A stretch of DNA of 64,000 nucleotides from Labrenzia sp. THAF82 (GTDB lineage: Bacteria; Pseudomonadota; Alphaproteobacteria; Rhizobiales; Stappiaceae): assembly GCF_009363435.1 (NCBI RefSeq), contig NZ_CP045354.1:5112501-5176500 (forward strand), given 5' to 3'. Of the stretch, positions 1-7,794 are shown one piece after another. The stretch's first letter is position 1. Each line of letters starts with the position of its first letter. The notes beneath the pieces were generated by a model. That model searched no databases. It saw nothing but the letters and a program-made list of their open reading frames with translations, and was not told the DNA's origin. Position numbers and translations under genes: made by a program.

Positions 1-68
1 GATTTGTTGTTTGCCACGCCCATGATCAGGCCACGTTTGCCATTCATCAGTCCGCGCGTTTCCGCCAT
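1..68 (-). CDS. fabI: Enoyl-[acyl-carrier-protein] reductase (NADH), 5' fragment
   Basis: Only the first 22 codons lie in the window; the gene runs off the left edge. The translation starts MAETRGLMNGKRG and continues into LIMGVANNK, the Rossmann-fold dinucleotide-binding N-terminus of FabI, which reduces enoyl-ACP in the last step of each fatty-acid elongation round. I chose the ATG at 68 rather than the in-frame ATG at 74 because a GGAG lies six bases before the former. It is divergent from the FAD-linked oxidase at 239, so the 170 bases between them must hold both promoters. The identification rests on a short but characteristic segment. Confidence 0.8.
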   Translation of the reverse strand, partial: MAETRGLMNGKRGLIMGVANNK

Positions 69-238
69 CGTCATCTCCGAAAAGGATTTCATTACCGCCC
101 GAATGGGCTGGCATCCTATGGCACAAGGGATTTCTTCCTTCAAGAGACCCGGCGACGGAATGAGCCGTCGACGGCAGCCCGATCTCACACTATGTTGTCG
201 CGCGAATTTCACTGTCAAACTTAACGAGGAACCCGCGC

Positions 239-1651
239 ATGGAGCGTTCCCCCCACGCCGACCGCTTCGCCGAGATTATCGGCGAGGCACATGTTCTGAC
301 TGACGCAAGCGACCAAGCCCCCTACCTTACAGAGTGGCGCGATCTCTATCAGGGCGTCACATCAATGGTGCTGCGTCCCGGCTCGACTGAAGAGGTGAGC
401 GCGGTGATGACATATGCCCATCAACATGACTTGAAGGTTGTTCCGCAAGGCGGCAACACAGGTCTGGTCGGTGGACAAATCCCGCAGGAAACCGGGGATG
501 AGATCGTCCTTTCGCTGTCTCGACTGAACAAGGTTCGTGCAGTCGATCCAGTTGGTTTCACCATAATTGTGGAGTCCGGCGTTGTGCTTGAGACGCTGCA
601 AAACGAGGCCGAAAAAGTCGACCGGCTGTTCCCCCTTTCGCTCGGCGCACAGGGCTCCTGCCAGATCGGCGGCAACATTTCCACCAATGCCGGCGGCACC
701 TCCGTATTGGCATATGGCAACACCCGCGACCTCGTTCTCGGGCTCGAAGTTATCCTGCCGACAGGTGAGATTTGGAACGGGCTCCGGACCCTTCGCAAGG
801 ACAATACCGGTTATGATTTGAAACAATTATTTATCGGCGGCGAAGGCACCCTGGGGATTATTACCGCGGCTTCCCTGAAGCTTTTTCCAAAGCCCAAGAA
901 GATGGAAGCAGCTTTCGTAGGACTGCCGGACCCTCATGCGGCTCTCAAGCTGTTCACCCTTGCAAAAGCGCAGGCTGGACCCGTCCTGACCGGCTTTGAA
1001 ATCATGCCTCGCATCGGGGTCGAGTTTTGCCTGAACCACCTGGACGGAGCGCGTGATCCCCTTGAAGGGTCACATGCCTGGTACGTTCTCATGGAACTCT
1101 CCAGCGGGTCAGACGCCTTTCCGGTTCGTGATTTGCTTGAAGGCATCTTGGGGGATGCATTCGAAGACGGGCTGGTGGAAGACGCGGCGTTTGCGCAGAA
1201 CCTCGGCCAGGTCCAGGATTTCTGGCACATCCGGCATGGTATGTCGGAGGTTCAGAAAGCTGAAGGCGGATCAATCAAACACGATGTGTCTGTTCCAGTT
1301 GCCTTGATCCCGGACTTCCTGGACAAAGCTGCCGCGGCCGTTGAGGATTTTGTGCCTGGCTGCCGGCCTGTGCCGTTCGGACATATCGGTGATGGCAACA
1401 TCCATTTCAATGTCAGCCAGCCAGTGGGCGCAGACAAGGCAGCCTATCTGGCGCACTGGGACGACATGAATGCCATCGTTCACGGCATTGTTCAGGACTT
1501 TGGCGGCAGCATATCAGCCGAACACGGGATTGGCAGACTGAAGCGGTCGCTGCTGAAGGAAGTGAAAACAGACATCGAGTTGGATCTGATGCAGAGAATT
1601 AAGTCGGCATTCGATCCAAAGGGCCTTCTCAATCCCAAACGGGTTCTGTGA
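239..1651 (+). CDS. FAD-binding oxidase, D-2-hydroxyglutarate/D-lactate dehydrogenase family
   Basis: A 470-residue flavoprotein of the GlcD/D2HGDH (VAO-type) family, expected to oxidise a D-2-hydroxyacid and pass electrons to a carrier. The FAD-binding PCMH domain fills about residues 40-220, with the phosphate-binding PQGGNTGLVGG, the segment GGNISTNAGG and the GGEGTLGIIT stretch. The C-terminal cap carries FGHIGDGNIHFN and SAEHGIGRLKR, where the family places its metal and substrate ligands. The ATG at 239 has CGAGGA eight bases upstream. Family members of this length include D-2-hydroxyglutarate and D-lactate dehydrogenases, and sequence reading alone does not decide between them. A strong hairpin follows the stop codon. 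Confidence 0.85.
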   Translation: MERSPHADRFAEIIGEAHVLTDASDQAPYLTEWRDLYQGVTSMVLRPGSTEEVSAVMTYAHQHDLKVVPQGGNTGLVGGQIPQETGDEIVLSLSRLNKVRAVDPVGFTIIVESGVVLETLQNEAEKVDRLFPLSLGAQGSCQIGGNISTNAGGTSVLAYGNTRDLVLGLEVILPTGEIWNGLRTLRKDNTGYDLKQLFIGGEGTLGIITAASLKLFPKPKKMEAAFVGLPDPHAALKLFTLAKAQAGPVLTGFEIMPRIGVEFCLNHLDGARDPLEGSHAWYVLMELSSGSDAFPVRDLLEGILGDAFEDGLVEDAAFAQNLGQVQDFWHIRHGMSEVQKAEGGSIKHDVSVPVALIPDFLDKAAAAVEDFVPGCRPVPFGHIGDGNIHFNVSQPVGADKAAYLAHWDDMNAIVHGIVQDFGGSISAEHGIGRLKRSLLKEVKTDIELDLMQRIKSAFDPKGLLNPKRVL

Positions 1652-1688
1652 AGCCTGGCTGAAGCCAACTCGAATTCGTGTGTCAGCA

Positions 1689-1709
1689 GCTGCCGGTCTC
1701 GCCGGCAGC
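1689..1709 (+). terminator. Hairpin after the FAD-linked oxidase
   Basis: Perfect eight-base arms GCTGCCGG and CCGGCAGC enclose a five-base loop, 37 bases after the stop codon. No long T-run follows, so this is a probable but unproven terminator. Confidence 0.5.
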
Positions 1710-2673
1710 GGCTTTCAAATTGAACTTCTGTTTCTTTTAAACGAAACAAGATTTGGGCGAATTCATTTTCAGATGGACAGTAGTCAGCTTGAATTACTGA
1801 GATTGTCCTTTGGAAAGAGCTCAAAGTGTTGCTCAAGATTTCAGATCGCGACTGAACAAGCACCAACCGTTCAAACCAACAAACGATCAATTGGTAATAC
1901 TGGCGAGACGCCATAATTATGTGCTCGCCTGGGGATAAGAAATTCCTGCACATGTTCGCAAACAAGAAGCAAAGTTCCTTGTTGGCCGGCACGCAGACAT
2001 CTGATCCCACTGACGTTTCTGCAAACGGCACTCAAGTCGAGGTTCAACTCGCTTTTCCTTAAAGCGTCTCACCCGGCTGCCGAAATTGTCCCCAGCTTCG
2101 TCTGCGCGAGTCGCAACCTCGCGATATGCTGGTTGCAATTTTCGGGTAGCTCGCTTCCTCACACGAAAATCGTCTGGACTGAGCTATCGTTAAAAATCTC
2201 TAGCTCATTTGCGCTATTGCTAGATTTTCACTGCTTAAATTCCCGATTTTTGCAAGCAGCTTTTGAAAACTTTGAGAAAAAATCCCGAAAAGTTAATAAT
2301 TTCCTAAAACTGTCTTTATGCCCAAAGGCATTCTTGAAGATGCAGAAGGAGATCAACTCGATCAGGACTTAATTCAATTTCCTGACGCCAACGTAATGCA
2401 AGATTCGCTATGTAAAATTTACATGCGCCGTAATCGTCATCTACAAAAATTACAATATGAAACGTCTATGACCTCATAAGAATAAGCTATTTGTAAACAT
2501 GGTAAGTAAAAGGTTAATGGTGTTTCATAGGCGTTAATAAGCCACCGGTCAGGAGGCCCAAAAAGGGTCCAAAGACCTAACAAAAGCAACGGGCAGCGAA
2601 GGCGGAATATCGCAGCCCATTAGACAGTGCACGGGGGGGAGCAAGATGCACGTTCCCTCAAATGGAGGCCACT
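1710..2673. other. AT-rich non-coding leader region of dnaA
   Basis: Nearly 1 kb without a convincing gene. The short open frames here have no family resemblance. From about 2140 to 2520 the composition becomes clearly AT-rich compared with flanking genes. One DnaA-box-like 9-mer, TTATCCCCA on the minus strand at 1930-1938, differs from TTATCCACA at one position. A TTAA-N7-CTAA arrangement near 2293 and TTAA words near 2513 and 2534 resemble CtrA-type half sites, but such words are common in AT-rich DNA. The region presumably holds the dnaA promoter and a long 5' leader. Whether it is also a replication origin cannot be decided here. No rpsT, a frequent upstream neighbour of dnaA in alphaproteobacteria, is present. 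Confidence 0.5.
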
Positions 2674-4134
2674 ATGCAGGTTCAGAACCTAGCAAGCTCG
2701 GATCAATGGGATCGTGTAAAGAAGGAATTGAGAAACGAACTGGGAGATGATGTTTTTTCCAATTGGTTCGGACGCGTAAAACACGAAGAGACGACAGGCG
2801 ACGCAGTTCGACTGTCTGTTCCAACCCGTTTTCTCAAAAGCTGGATCCAAAGCAACTACGAAAAACAACTCGTTGGACTTTGGAAACGCGAACAGGGCGA
2901 AATCAACCGCATTGAACTAACCGTTCGCGGCGCGTTGCGCCCCCGGCAGATTAGCAAGACCCCACCAAAAGCTATCACCGCTCGCAGGATCAGTGGTCGT
3001 CCGGCCCCATTCAGCAGTACGCCGCAATTCGGCTCGACTGTCGGCACTGCTGCCATCCCCTGTCTGGCGGACACAGGTGAAGACGCTGCAACCGATTTCC
3101 TGAGCGGCGCAGCTCTGAACCCGAAACTTACTTTCGACACGTTCGCTGAAGGCGCTTCAAACAGCCTTGCCTGCGCTGCCGTGCGCCAGATGGCTGCGGG
3201 CCACGAAGGCACGCTGGACCTTCTCTACATTCATTCAACGACCGGGATCGGCAAAACTCATCTGCTGCAGGCAGCGGCAACCGAGGCGCGAAAAACCGGA
3301 CGTCAGGTCGCGTATCTGTCTGCAGAGTTCTTCATGTACCATCTGGTACCTGCACTTCGGACCCCGGCCTTCCCAGTGCTCCGTCAGGCCATGAGATCCA
3401 TCGATCTGCTTCTGGTGGACGACCTTCAGTTTCTCCATGGCAAGCAGGCCCATGGGGAATTCAGCAAGACACTCGAGCTGCTGATGGAATCTCCCTCCCA
3501 AATCATCATGGCGTCTGATCGCGCTCCGGAGGATCTCGATACACTGGGGCACGGCCTGCGCCAACGGATCCAGAGGGGCCAGGTTGTCGGCATCCAGTCG
3601 ACGGACTATGCGTTGCGTCATGACATCTTGAGAAAACGGATCGCCTCTGCGCGGCGGACACATCCCGGCTTCTCCGTTCCAGAGGAGGTTACCGACTATA
3701 TTGCGCGGTACGTCATCTCTTCTGCACGCGACCTGGAAGGTGCCCTGAACAGACTGTTCGCACATAACCAGTTGACCAAACAGTCCGTAACGATGGAGCT
3801 TGCTGAAAAAACCCTGCATGATCTGGTTCGGATAGGCGAGCCGCGCTCAATCAAGGTTGAGGAAATTCAGCAGGTGGTCTGCAAGCATTTCAGTGTCACG
3901 AAGGCAGACCTTCTGTCGTCCTGCCGCGCTCGCACGCTGGTGCGTCCACGCCAGATCGCGATGTATATCGCAAAGGTCATGACAGGGCGGTCTTTGCCGG
4001 AAATTGGCCGCAGGTTCGGCAATCGCGACCACACGACTGTGTTGCATGCTGTCCGGAAAATTGAAGCCATGGTGAAGGACGACAACGTGCTTGCCCAGGA
4101 AGTCGAACTCCTGAAACGTCTGATTCACACCTAA
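2674..4134 (+). CDS. dnaA: Chromosomal replication initiator protein DnaA (divergent)
   Basis: A 486-residue DnaA that binds origin DNA and, with ATP, opens it for replication. The N-terminal domain starts with SDQWDRVKKELRNELG. The AAA+ domain carries the Walker A segment TTGIGKTHLL (Lys194) and Walker B LLLVDDLQF (Asp249-Asp250). The C-terminal helix-turn-helix domain has RPRQIAMYIAK and the DnaA signature GNRDHTTVLHAVRKIE. I chose the ATG at 2674 because GGAGG lies five bases upstream; an in-frame ATG at 2662 lacks a site. The Walker A loop begins with Ser instead of the usual first Gly in E. coli DnaA, and box VII reads LGHGLRQRIQRG: the arginine-finger Arg298 is kept, but the upstream conserved Arg is Gly294. 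The neighbours are not dnaN, recF or rpsT. It may be the sole DnaA or a diverged paralogue. Confidence 0.88.
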   Translation: MQVQNLASSDQWDRVKKELRNELGDDVFSNWFGRVKHEETTGDAVRLSVPTRFLKSWIQSNYEKQLVGLWKREQGEINRIELTVRGALRPRQISKTPPKAITARRISGRPAPFSSTPQFGSTVGTAAIPCLADTGEDAATDFLSGAALNPKLTFDTFAEGASNSLACAAVRQMAAGHEGTLDLLYIHSTTGIGKTHLLQAAATEARKTGRQVAYLSAEFFMYHLVPALRTPAFPVLRQAMRSIDLLLVDDLQFLHGKQAHGEFSKTLELLMESPSQIIMASDRAPEDLDTLGHGLRQRIQRGQVVGIQSTDYALRHDILRKRIASARRTHPGFSVPEEVTDYIARYVISSARDLEGALNRLFAHNQLTKQSVTMELAEKTLHDLVRIGEPRSIKVEEIQQVVCKHFSVTKADLLSSCRARTLVRPRQIAMYIAKVMTGRSLPEIGRRFGNRDHTTVLHAVRKIEAMVKDDNVLAQEVELLKRLIHT

Positions 4135-4161
4135 CCTGATCCGGGGTCGCACCCGGCAGAC

Positions 4162-4189
4162 TGCGCAATCGGGGCCATCCGATTGCGCA
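4162..4189. repeat. Inverted repeat downstream of dnaA
   Basis: Perfect 11-base arms TGCGCAATCGG and CCGATTGCGCA around a six-base loop, beginning 28 bases after the dnaA stop. It is the first of three stem-loops after this gene and could stabilise the 3' end of the mRNA. Confidence 0.7.
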
Positions 4190-4196
4190 CAAACTT

Positions 4197-4220
4197 CCGG
4201 CGGCAGCTAAAGCCTGCCGG
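4197..4220. repeat. Imperfect hairpin downstream of dnaA
   Basis: CCGGCGGCAG and CCTGCCGG form an imperfect stem with a short loop. There is no T-run; it sits between a perfect inverted repeat and the intrinsic terminator of dnaA. Confidence 0.4.
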
Positions 4221-4243
4221 TTCATCTAAACCTCCCTCTCCTT

Positions 4244-4270
4244 AAAGCCGCCATAGCGGCTTTCTTTTTT
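4244..4270 (+). terminator. Rho-independent terminator of dnaA
   Basis: The arms AAAGCCGC and GCGGCTTT enclose the loop CATA, and the stem runs into CTTTTTT. This is a textbook intrinsic terminator about 110 bases after the dnaA stop. The remaining bases up to 4466 contain no gene I can support. Confidence 0.88.
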
Positions 4271-4466
4271 GGTCATTGACTCAGTCGAAGTCGGCGATTA
4301 TTGACGGCTCCGGTTTGAGAACACCAGCCGCCCGCGGGCAATTGCCTTTGGTGAAGTTTCTCGCGCGACCCATTCGCGGACATGCATGAGCTTCCACAGG
4401 ACTGTGCAGGCTGATGGCAATGCGGGCCCCGTCGACATCGCCTGCCTTTCTTGAAAGGTATATCTC

Positions 4467-4898
4467 ATGTCGCCTCCAAGCGTCGCTGACCTGAAAACTC
4501 AGGCGAAGCGGTTGCGCATCGCGCTCGCTGCCAAAGGCCAAACCGTTTCCCACAGCCAGGCACTGGAAATCTTGTCCGTGCAACATGGCTACAAGGACTG
4601 GAACACCGCCTGCGCGGCACTCTCGAAGCCAAACCCACTTTCCTTTTCCGTGTCGGACCGGGTGACGGGGACATACATGCTTCAGCCCTTTGAAGGCGAA
4701 ATCCTATCGCTTTCCAAGCTGGGATCGTCGGGGCAATACCGGATCACGCTTCAGTTCGACACACCGGTGGACGTTGTAACATTCGACAGCTTCTCCTCAT
4801 TCCGCAGCCGCGTTACCTGCGTGATTACGGCAGATGGTGTCGCAGTTAAAAAAACCTCCAATGGTGAACCATATCTGCGACTGAAGACATCAGGCTGA
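4467..4898 (+). CDS. Small glyoxalase-superfamily-type protein
   Basis: A 143-residue soluble protein of a type common in alphaproteobacteria. Residues 6-52 follow the pattern LKTQAKRLRIAL, then SHSQALEIL and HGYKDWNTACAAL, which I associate with the short domain annotated as glyoxalase-related. No experimentally defined role is known to me. The remaining 90 residues look like a compact beta-rich domain (SDRVTGTYM to EPYLRL) without recognisable catalytic residues. It stands alone between the dnaA terminator and an exported caspase gene. The start ATG follows AAAGGTATATCTC. Function is unassigned. Confidence 0.65.
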   Translation: MSPPSVADLKTQAKRLRIALAAKGQTVSHSQALEILSVQHGYKDWNTACAALSKPNPLSFSVSDRVTGTYMLQPFEGEILSLSKLGSSGQYRITLQFDTPVDVVTFDSFSSFRSRVTCVITADGVAVKKTSNGEPYLRLKTSG

Positions 4899-4912
4899 CG
4901 TCCGATACCAAT

Positions 4913-4953
4913 GCACGGTGCGACATTGCGTTCGCGCAAGGGCCGCACCGTGC
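4913..4953. repeat. Nested hairpin after the glyoxalase-like gene
   Basis: Ten-base arms GCACGGTGCG and CGCACCGTGC enclose a second stem, TTGCG-TTCG-CGCAA. It begins 15 bases after the preceding stop codon. There is no T-run, so it may be a factor-dependent terminator or an mRNA-stabilising structure. Confidence 0.55.
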
Positions 4954-5098
4954 CGTCGTCCTTCGTCAGATCGGACCTGAAAACCTGCGTGAGCCATGGC
5001 ATAGTAACCTTTGAGACAACTTGATGGACTTGGCACACCGACCCGTCGGCAGCGGTGTCTTTGGCCAAATCCGTACCCGTGACCCAAGGACGTCAGAC

Positions 5099-6865
5099 AT
5101 GACCGAGCAGATCGCCGCTGCCTCGAAGCTGTTTTACCGGCTTCACTTTTTATGCGTCTTGTTCGCGTTGCTGGCGACACCCCTGGTCTCCACCGCCGCT
5201 GCTTCTGTCATGCCAGGCGGAAATTCCGGCTGGTTGGTGGTGGCCAGCCGGCCTGATGCAAATTCCGCAATTTCGCTGGCTAGCGGGTTTGCCAACCGCC
5301 TTCCGCAAGTCACCGTCTTTCAATCCAACAACGGCTGGTATGCCGTAACGCTAGGCTGGATGAGACAGCCCGCCGGAAATTCTTATAAGGCCCGTCTGGT
5401 TTCTACTGGGGTCATTCCTGGCGACAGCTATTTTCACAACGGCCAGCGGTTTCAATTCGCAGTCTGGTCCGCAACCGGCATGACAGGCGGGGCCTCGCAG
5501 GCCCTCTTTGCTGCGACAGCACTGCAACAAGGCGCAACGCCCTCGCCAGGGCGACCATCTTCCCAGGCATATGTCAGTGGCCTCGATCCCCGTGGCGACA
5601 ATTACCTTTCACTGCGCACAGGTCCCGGGACGCGTTATCAGGAAATCGCGCGTATGGCCCCCAATACGCCGCTGACAATCCTGGGTCGCAATGGTTCCTG
5701 GCTCAATGTCGCAATGGCAAACGGGCGCAGCGGTTGGGCCTACAGCAAGTACGTAGCCACAGCGCCCTCGTATGCGCCCTCACCGCAACCACCTGTCATT
5801 GCGCATCCTCCGGACACATCGCCGACAATTGCAAAACGGTCGATCGCACCTCCTCGCCCTGGCGTTGTCGGCGATTTGAGCGACAGTGGCGACAGCTTTC
5901 TATCGCTGCGGACAGGTGCTGGATCCCGTCATACGGAAATTGCGCGCTTACTTGAGGGGACCGAGGTTTCTATGCTTGCCCAGCAGGGCGCCTGGTTCGA
6001 AATTGAGCTTTCCAACGGCATGCGAGGCTGGGCACACGGCCGGTATCTTGCAGCTGCCAAGCCTCCCTCGCCCGGAGCTGGGACTCCAGCTATTCCAACC
6101 ATCGGCCCTGATGCAAAAACACGTCCACCTGCCTCATCCCCGAATTTGCCTGACCTGTCGTCATTGCCCGACGGAAAGCGCGTTGCTCTGGTCATCGGCA
6201 ATTCGGCCTATGAGAACACAACTCCTTTGCCCAATCCGAAGAATGACGCGGCAGGTCTGACGGCTTCCCTGAAACGGCTTGGCTTTACGGTCATCCTTGG
6301 TCTCGACCAAAGCAAGGTCGCCATGGAAAGCACCATCAGATCCTTTGTGCGAAACATTCAGGACGCTGATGTTGCGCTCTTTTTCTATGCCGGCCATGCC
6401 ATGCAAATGGATGGCAGAAACTTTCTCATCCCAATCGACGCCAAGCTTGAAGACGCAACCGCAGTCGATTTTGAGACAATCGAACTCGGCACAGTCCTGA
6501 ACTACATGAACGCCCCCGGCCGGCTGTCGATCGCTTTGCTCGACGCCTGTCGGGACAATCCCCTGTCCAGACGATTTCGGACCCTTAGCCGCAGTGCCTC
6601 TGTTGGCCGCGGTCTCGCAGCACCCCGTGCGGGCGATGGCAATATCCTGATCGGATTTGCGACCGCCCCTGGTGATGTCGCCCTGGACGGGGAAGGCCAG
6701 AACAGCCCATTTACCGAGGCCCTGCTGAAACATATCGAAACGCCGGCGCTGGAAATTGAAATCATGCTCAAGCGCGTCAAGGCCGACGTTTACGCTACCA
6801 CGCAAGGCTCGCAATCTCCCTGGCACAATTCGGCATTGCGCCGCGAATTCTATTTTTCAAAGTAA
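5099..6865 (+). CDS. Exported caspase-like (peptidase C14) protein with two SH3 domains
   Basis: A 588-residue multidomain envelope protein. The ATG at 5099 has AAGGA eight bases upstream and gives a signal peptide (hydrophobic FLCVLFALLATPL, then STAAAS); a longer TTG-started frame lacks both. After it come an SPOR-like segment (about 39-130), two bacterial SH3 domains (about 158-220 and 255-318, each with the SLRTGxGxR core) and a Pro-rich linker. The C14 caspase fold spans about 358-588, with GKRVALVIGNSAY, catalytic His433 in FYAGHA and Cys484 in LLDACRDNP. SH3b and SPOR-like domains commonly bind peptidoglycan, so a wall-attached protease is a reasonable inference. The substrate is unknown. 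A second exported caspase with a different architecture lies at 19564. Confidence 0.82.
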   Translation: MTEQIAAASKLFYRLHFLCVLFALLATPLVSTAAASVMPGGNSGWLVVASRPDANSAISLASGFANRLPQVTVFQSNNGWYAVTLGWMRQPAGNSYKARLVSTGVIPGDSYFHNGQRFQFAVWSATGMTGGASQALFAATALQQGATPSPGRPSSQAYVSGLDPRGDNYLSLRTGPGTRYQEIARMAPNTPLTILGRNGSWLNVAMANGRSGWAYSKYVATAPSYAPSPQPPVIAHPPDTSPTIAKRSIAPPRPGVVGDLSDSGDSFLSLRTGAGSRHTEIARLLEGTEVSMLAQQGAWFEIELSNGMRGWAHGRYLAAAKPPSPGAGTPAIPTIGPDAKTRPPASSPNLPDLSSLPDGKRVALVIGNSAYENTTPLPNPKNDAAGLTASLKRLGFTVILGLDQSKVAMESTIRSFVRNIQDADVALFFYAGHAMQMDGRNFLIPIDAKLEDATAVDFETIELGTVLNYMNAPGRLSIALLDACRDNPLSRRFRTLSRSASVGRGLAAPRAGDGNILIGFATAPGDVALDGEGQNSPFTEALLKHIETPALEIEIMLKRVKADVYATTQGSQSPWHNSALRREFYFSK

Positions 6866-6876
6866 AGCGTCACTGC

Positions 6877-7734
6877 TTAGCACAAACGTGCCATCACGAG
6901 ATGCCCGGGGACGGGTTCGCCTTCCTCAAGGCGAACCGTAATGGGCTCCATGGCAAGAACATCAAAACCGGCTGCGCCTAGTCCGGCGAGGACGTAAGTT
7001 TCGCTTTGGGCAAACCGGTTCTTGGGTCCGACCATATATGGCCGACCCGCCAGCATCTCATCAGGGAGCGTTTCCGTGGAAAATGTCAGGTATCCACGCG
7101 TATTCAGCCGGCTTGACGCACCGTTTAGGAACGGTTCGATCGCCCCCAGATACGGCAGCACGTCCGTGGCGGCGATCAGGTCCCAGTGCGGCCTGGAACC
7201 CTCCTCATCTTCAAAATCCGTCAGAAACTCAACAGCTTCACCAACATAAAGGTCATCATAGACCTCTCGGTCATAGGCCAATTCTACAATGCGTTCCGAC
7301 AGATCGACCCCTGTCCGATGATGTGTGCAATCTGCAAGAGAGACACCTGTCAATCCAGTGCCGCAACCGAGGTCAAGCATGCGCTCGAATGGGCCAATTC
7401 CCAGACGGTCGATCAGGTCGCGCACCAACAAAGGCACGCAGTACCCCAGTTCATCGACCAGGATCTCATCGAAGACATCCGCGTGCTGATCAAAGAGGGT
7501 CGCCACATAGGCGTCAGGCATTTTTTGAGGGGAGTTTTCAGCGCCCATGGCCGCAAGACGTATGGTGACGCCTCCCGTGTCCTGCGGATCTAGCGACAAA
7601 GCCAATCGGAAGGCAGCTTCTGCACCAGTCAGATCACCGGATTTTTGAAGCTCGAGACCTTTGTTGTACGCTTCAGCCAGGGCTTCGTTGTCTGCCTCAT
7701 CGCTTTTTGCCGGCGTGTTGTCATCATCGCTCAT
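6877..7734 (-). CDS. TPR-containing SAM-dependent methyltransferase
   Basis: A 285-residue cytoplasmic protein. The N-terminus is acidic (SDDDNTPAKSDEADNE) and is followed by a single TPR-like pair of helices (AEAYNKGLELQKSGDLTGAE). A class I methyltransferase domain then shows the SAM-binding motif I MLDLGCGTGLTG and the acidic motif II loop TGVDLS. I chose the ATG at 7734 because AAGGAG lies before it; the longer GTG/TTG-type frame adds eleven unlikely residues. The substrate is unknown; related proteins are annotated only as TPR/methyltransferase proteins. It converges on the caspase gene at 6865 with only 11 bases between the stops. Confidence 0.75.
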   Translation of the reverse strand: MSDDDNTPAKSDEADNEALAEAYNKGLELQKSGDLTGAEAAFRLALSLDPQDTGGVTIRLAAMGAENSPQKMPDAYVATLFDQHADVFDEILVDELGYCVPLLVRDLIDRLGIGPFERMLDLGCGTGLTGVSLADCTHHRTGVDLSERIVELAYDREVYDDLYVGEAVEFLTDFEDEEGSRPHWDLIAATDVLPYLGAIEPFLNGASSRLNTRGYLTFSTETLPDEMLAGRPYMVGPKNRFAQSETYVLAGLGAAGFDVLAMEPITVRLEEGEPVPGHLVMARLC

Positions 7735-7794
7735 CGGAACTCCTTCGAGCCCCTCCCCTACAAGCATCCATTGCGCTTTGCACGGGAAATCTCC

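Noticed and set aside
1917..2162. Basic 81-codon minus-strand frame upstream of dnaA, considered as rpsT (ribosomal protein S20)
   Set aside because: The sequence does not follow the S20 pattern despite being Arg/Lys-rich, and composition is not gene-like.
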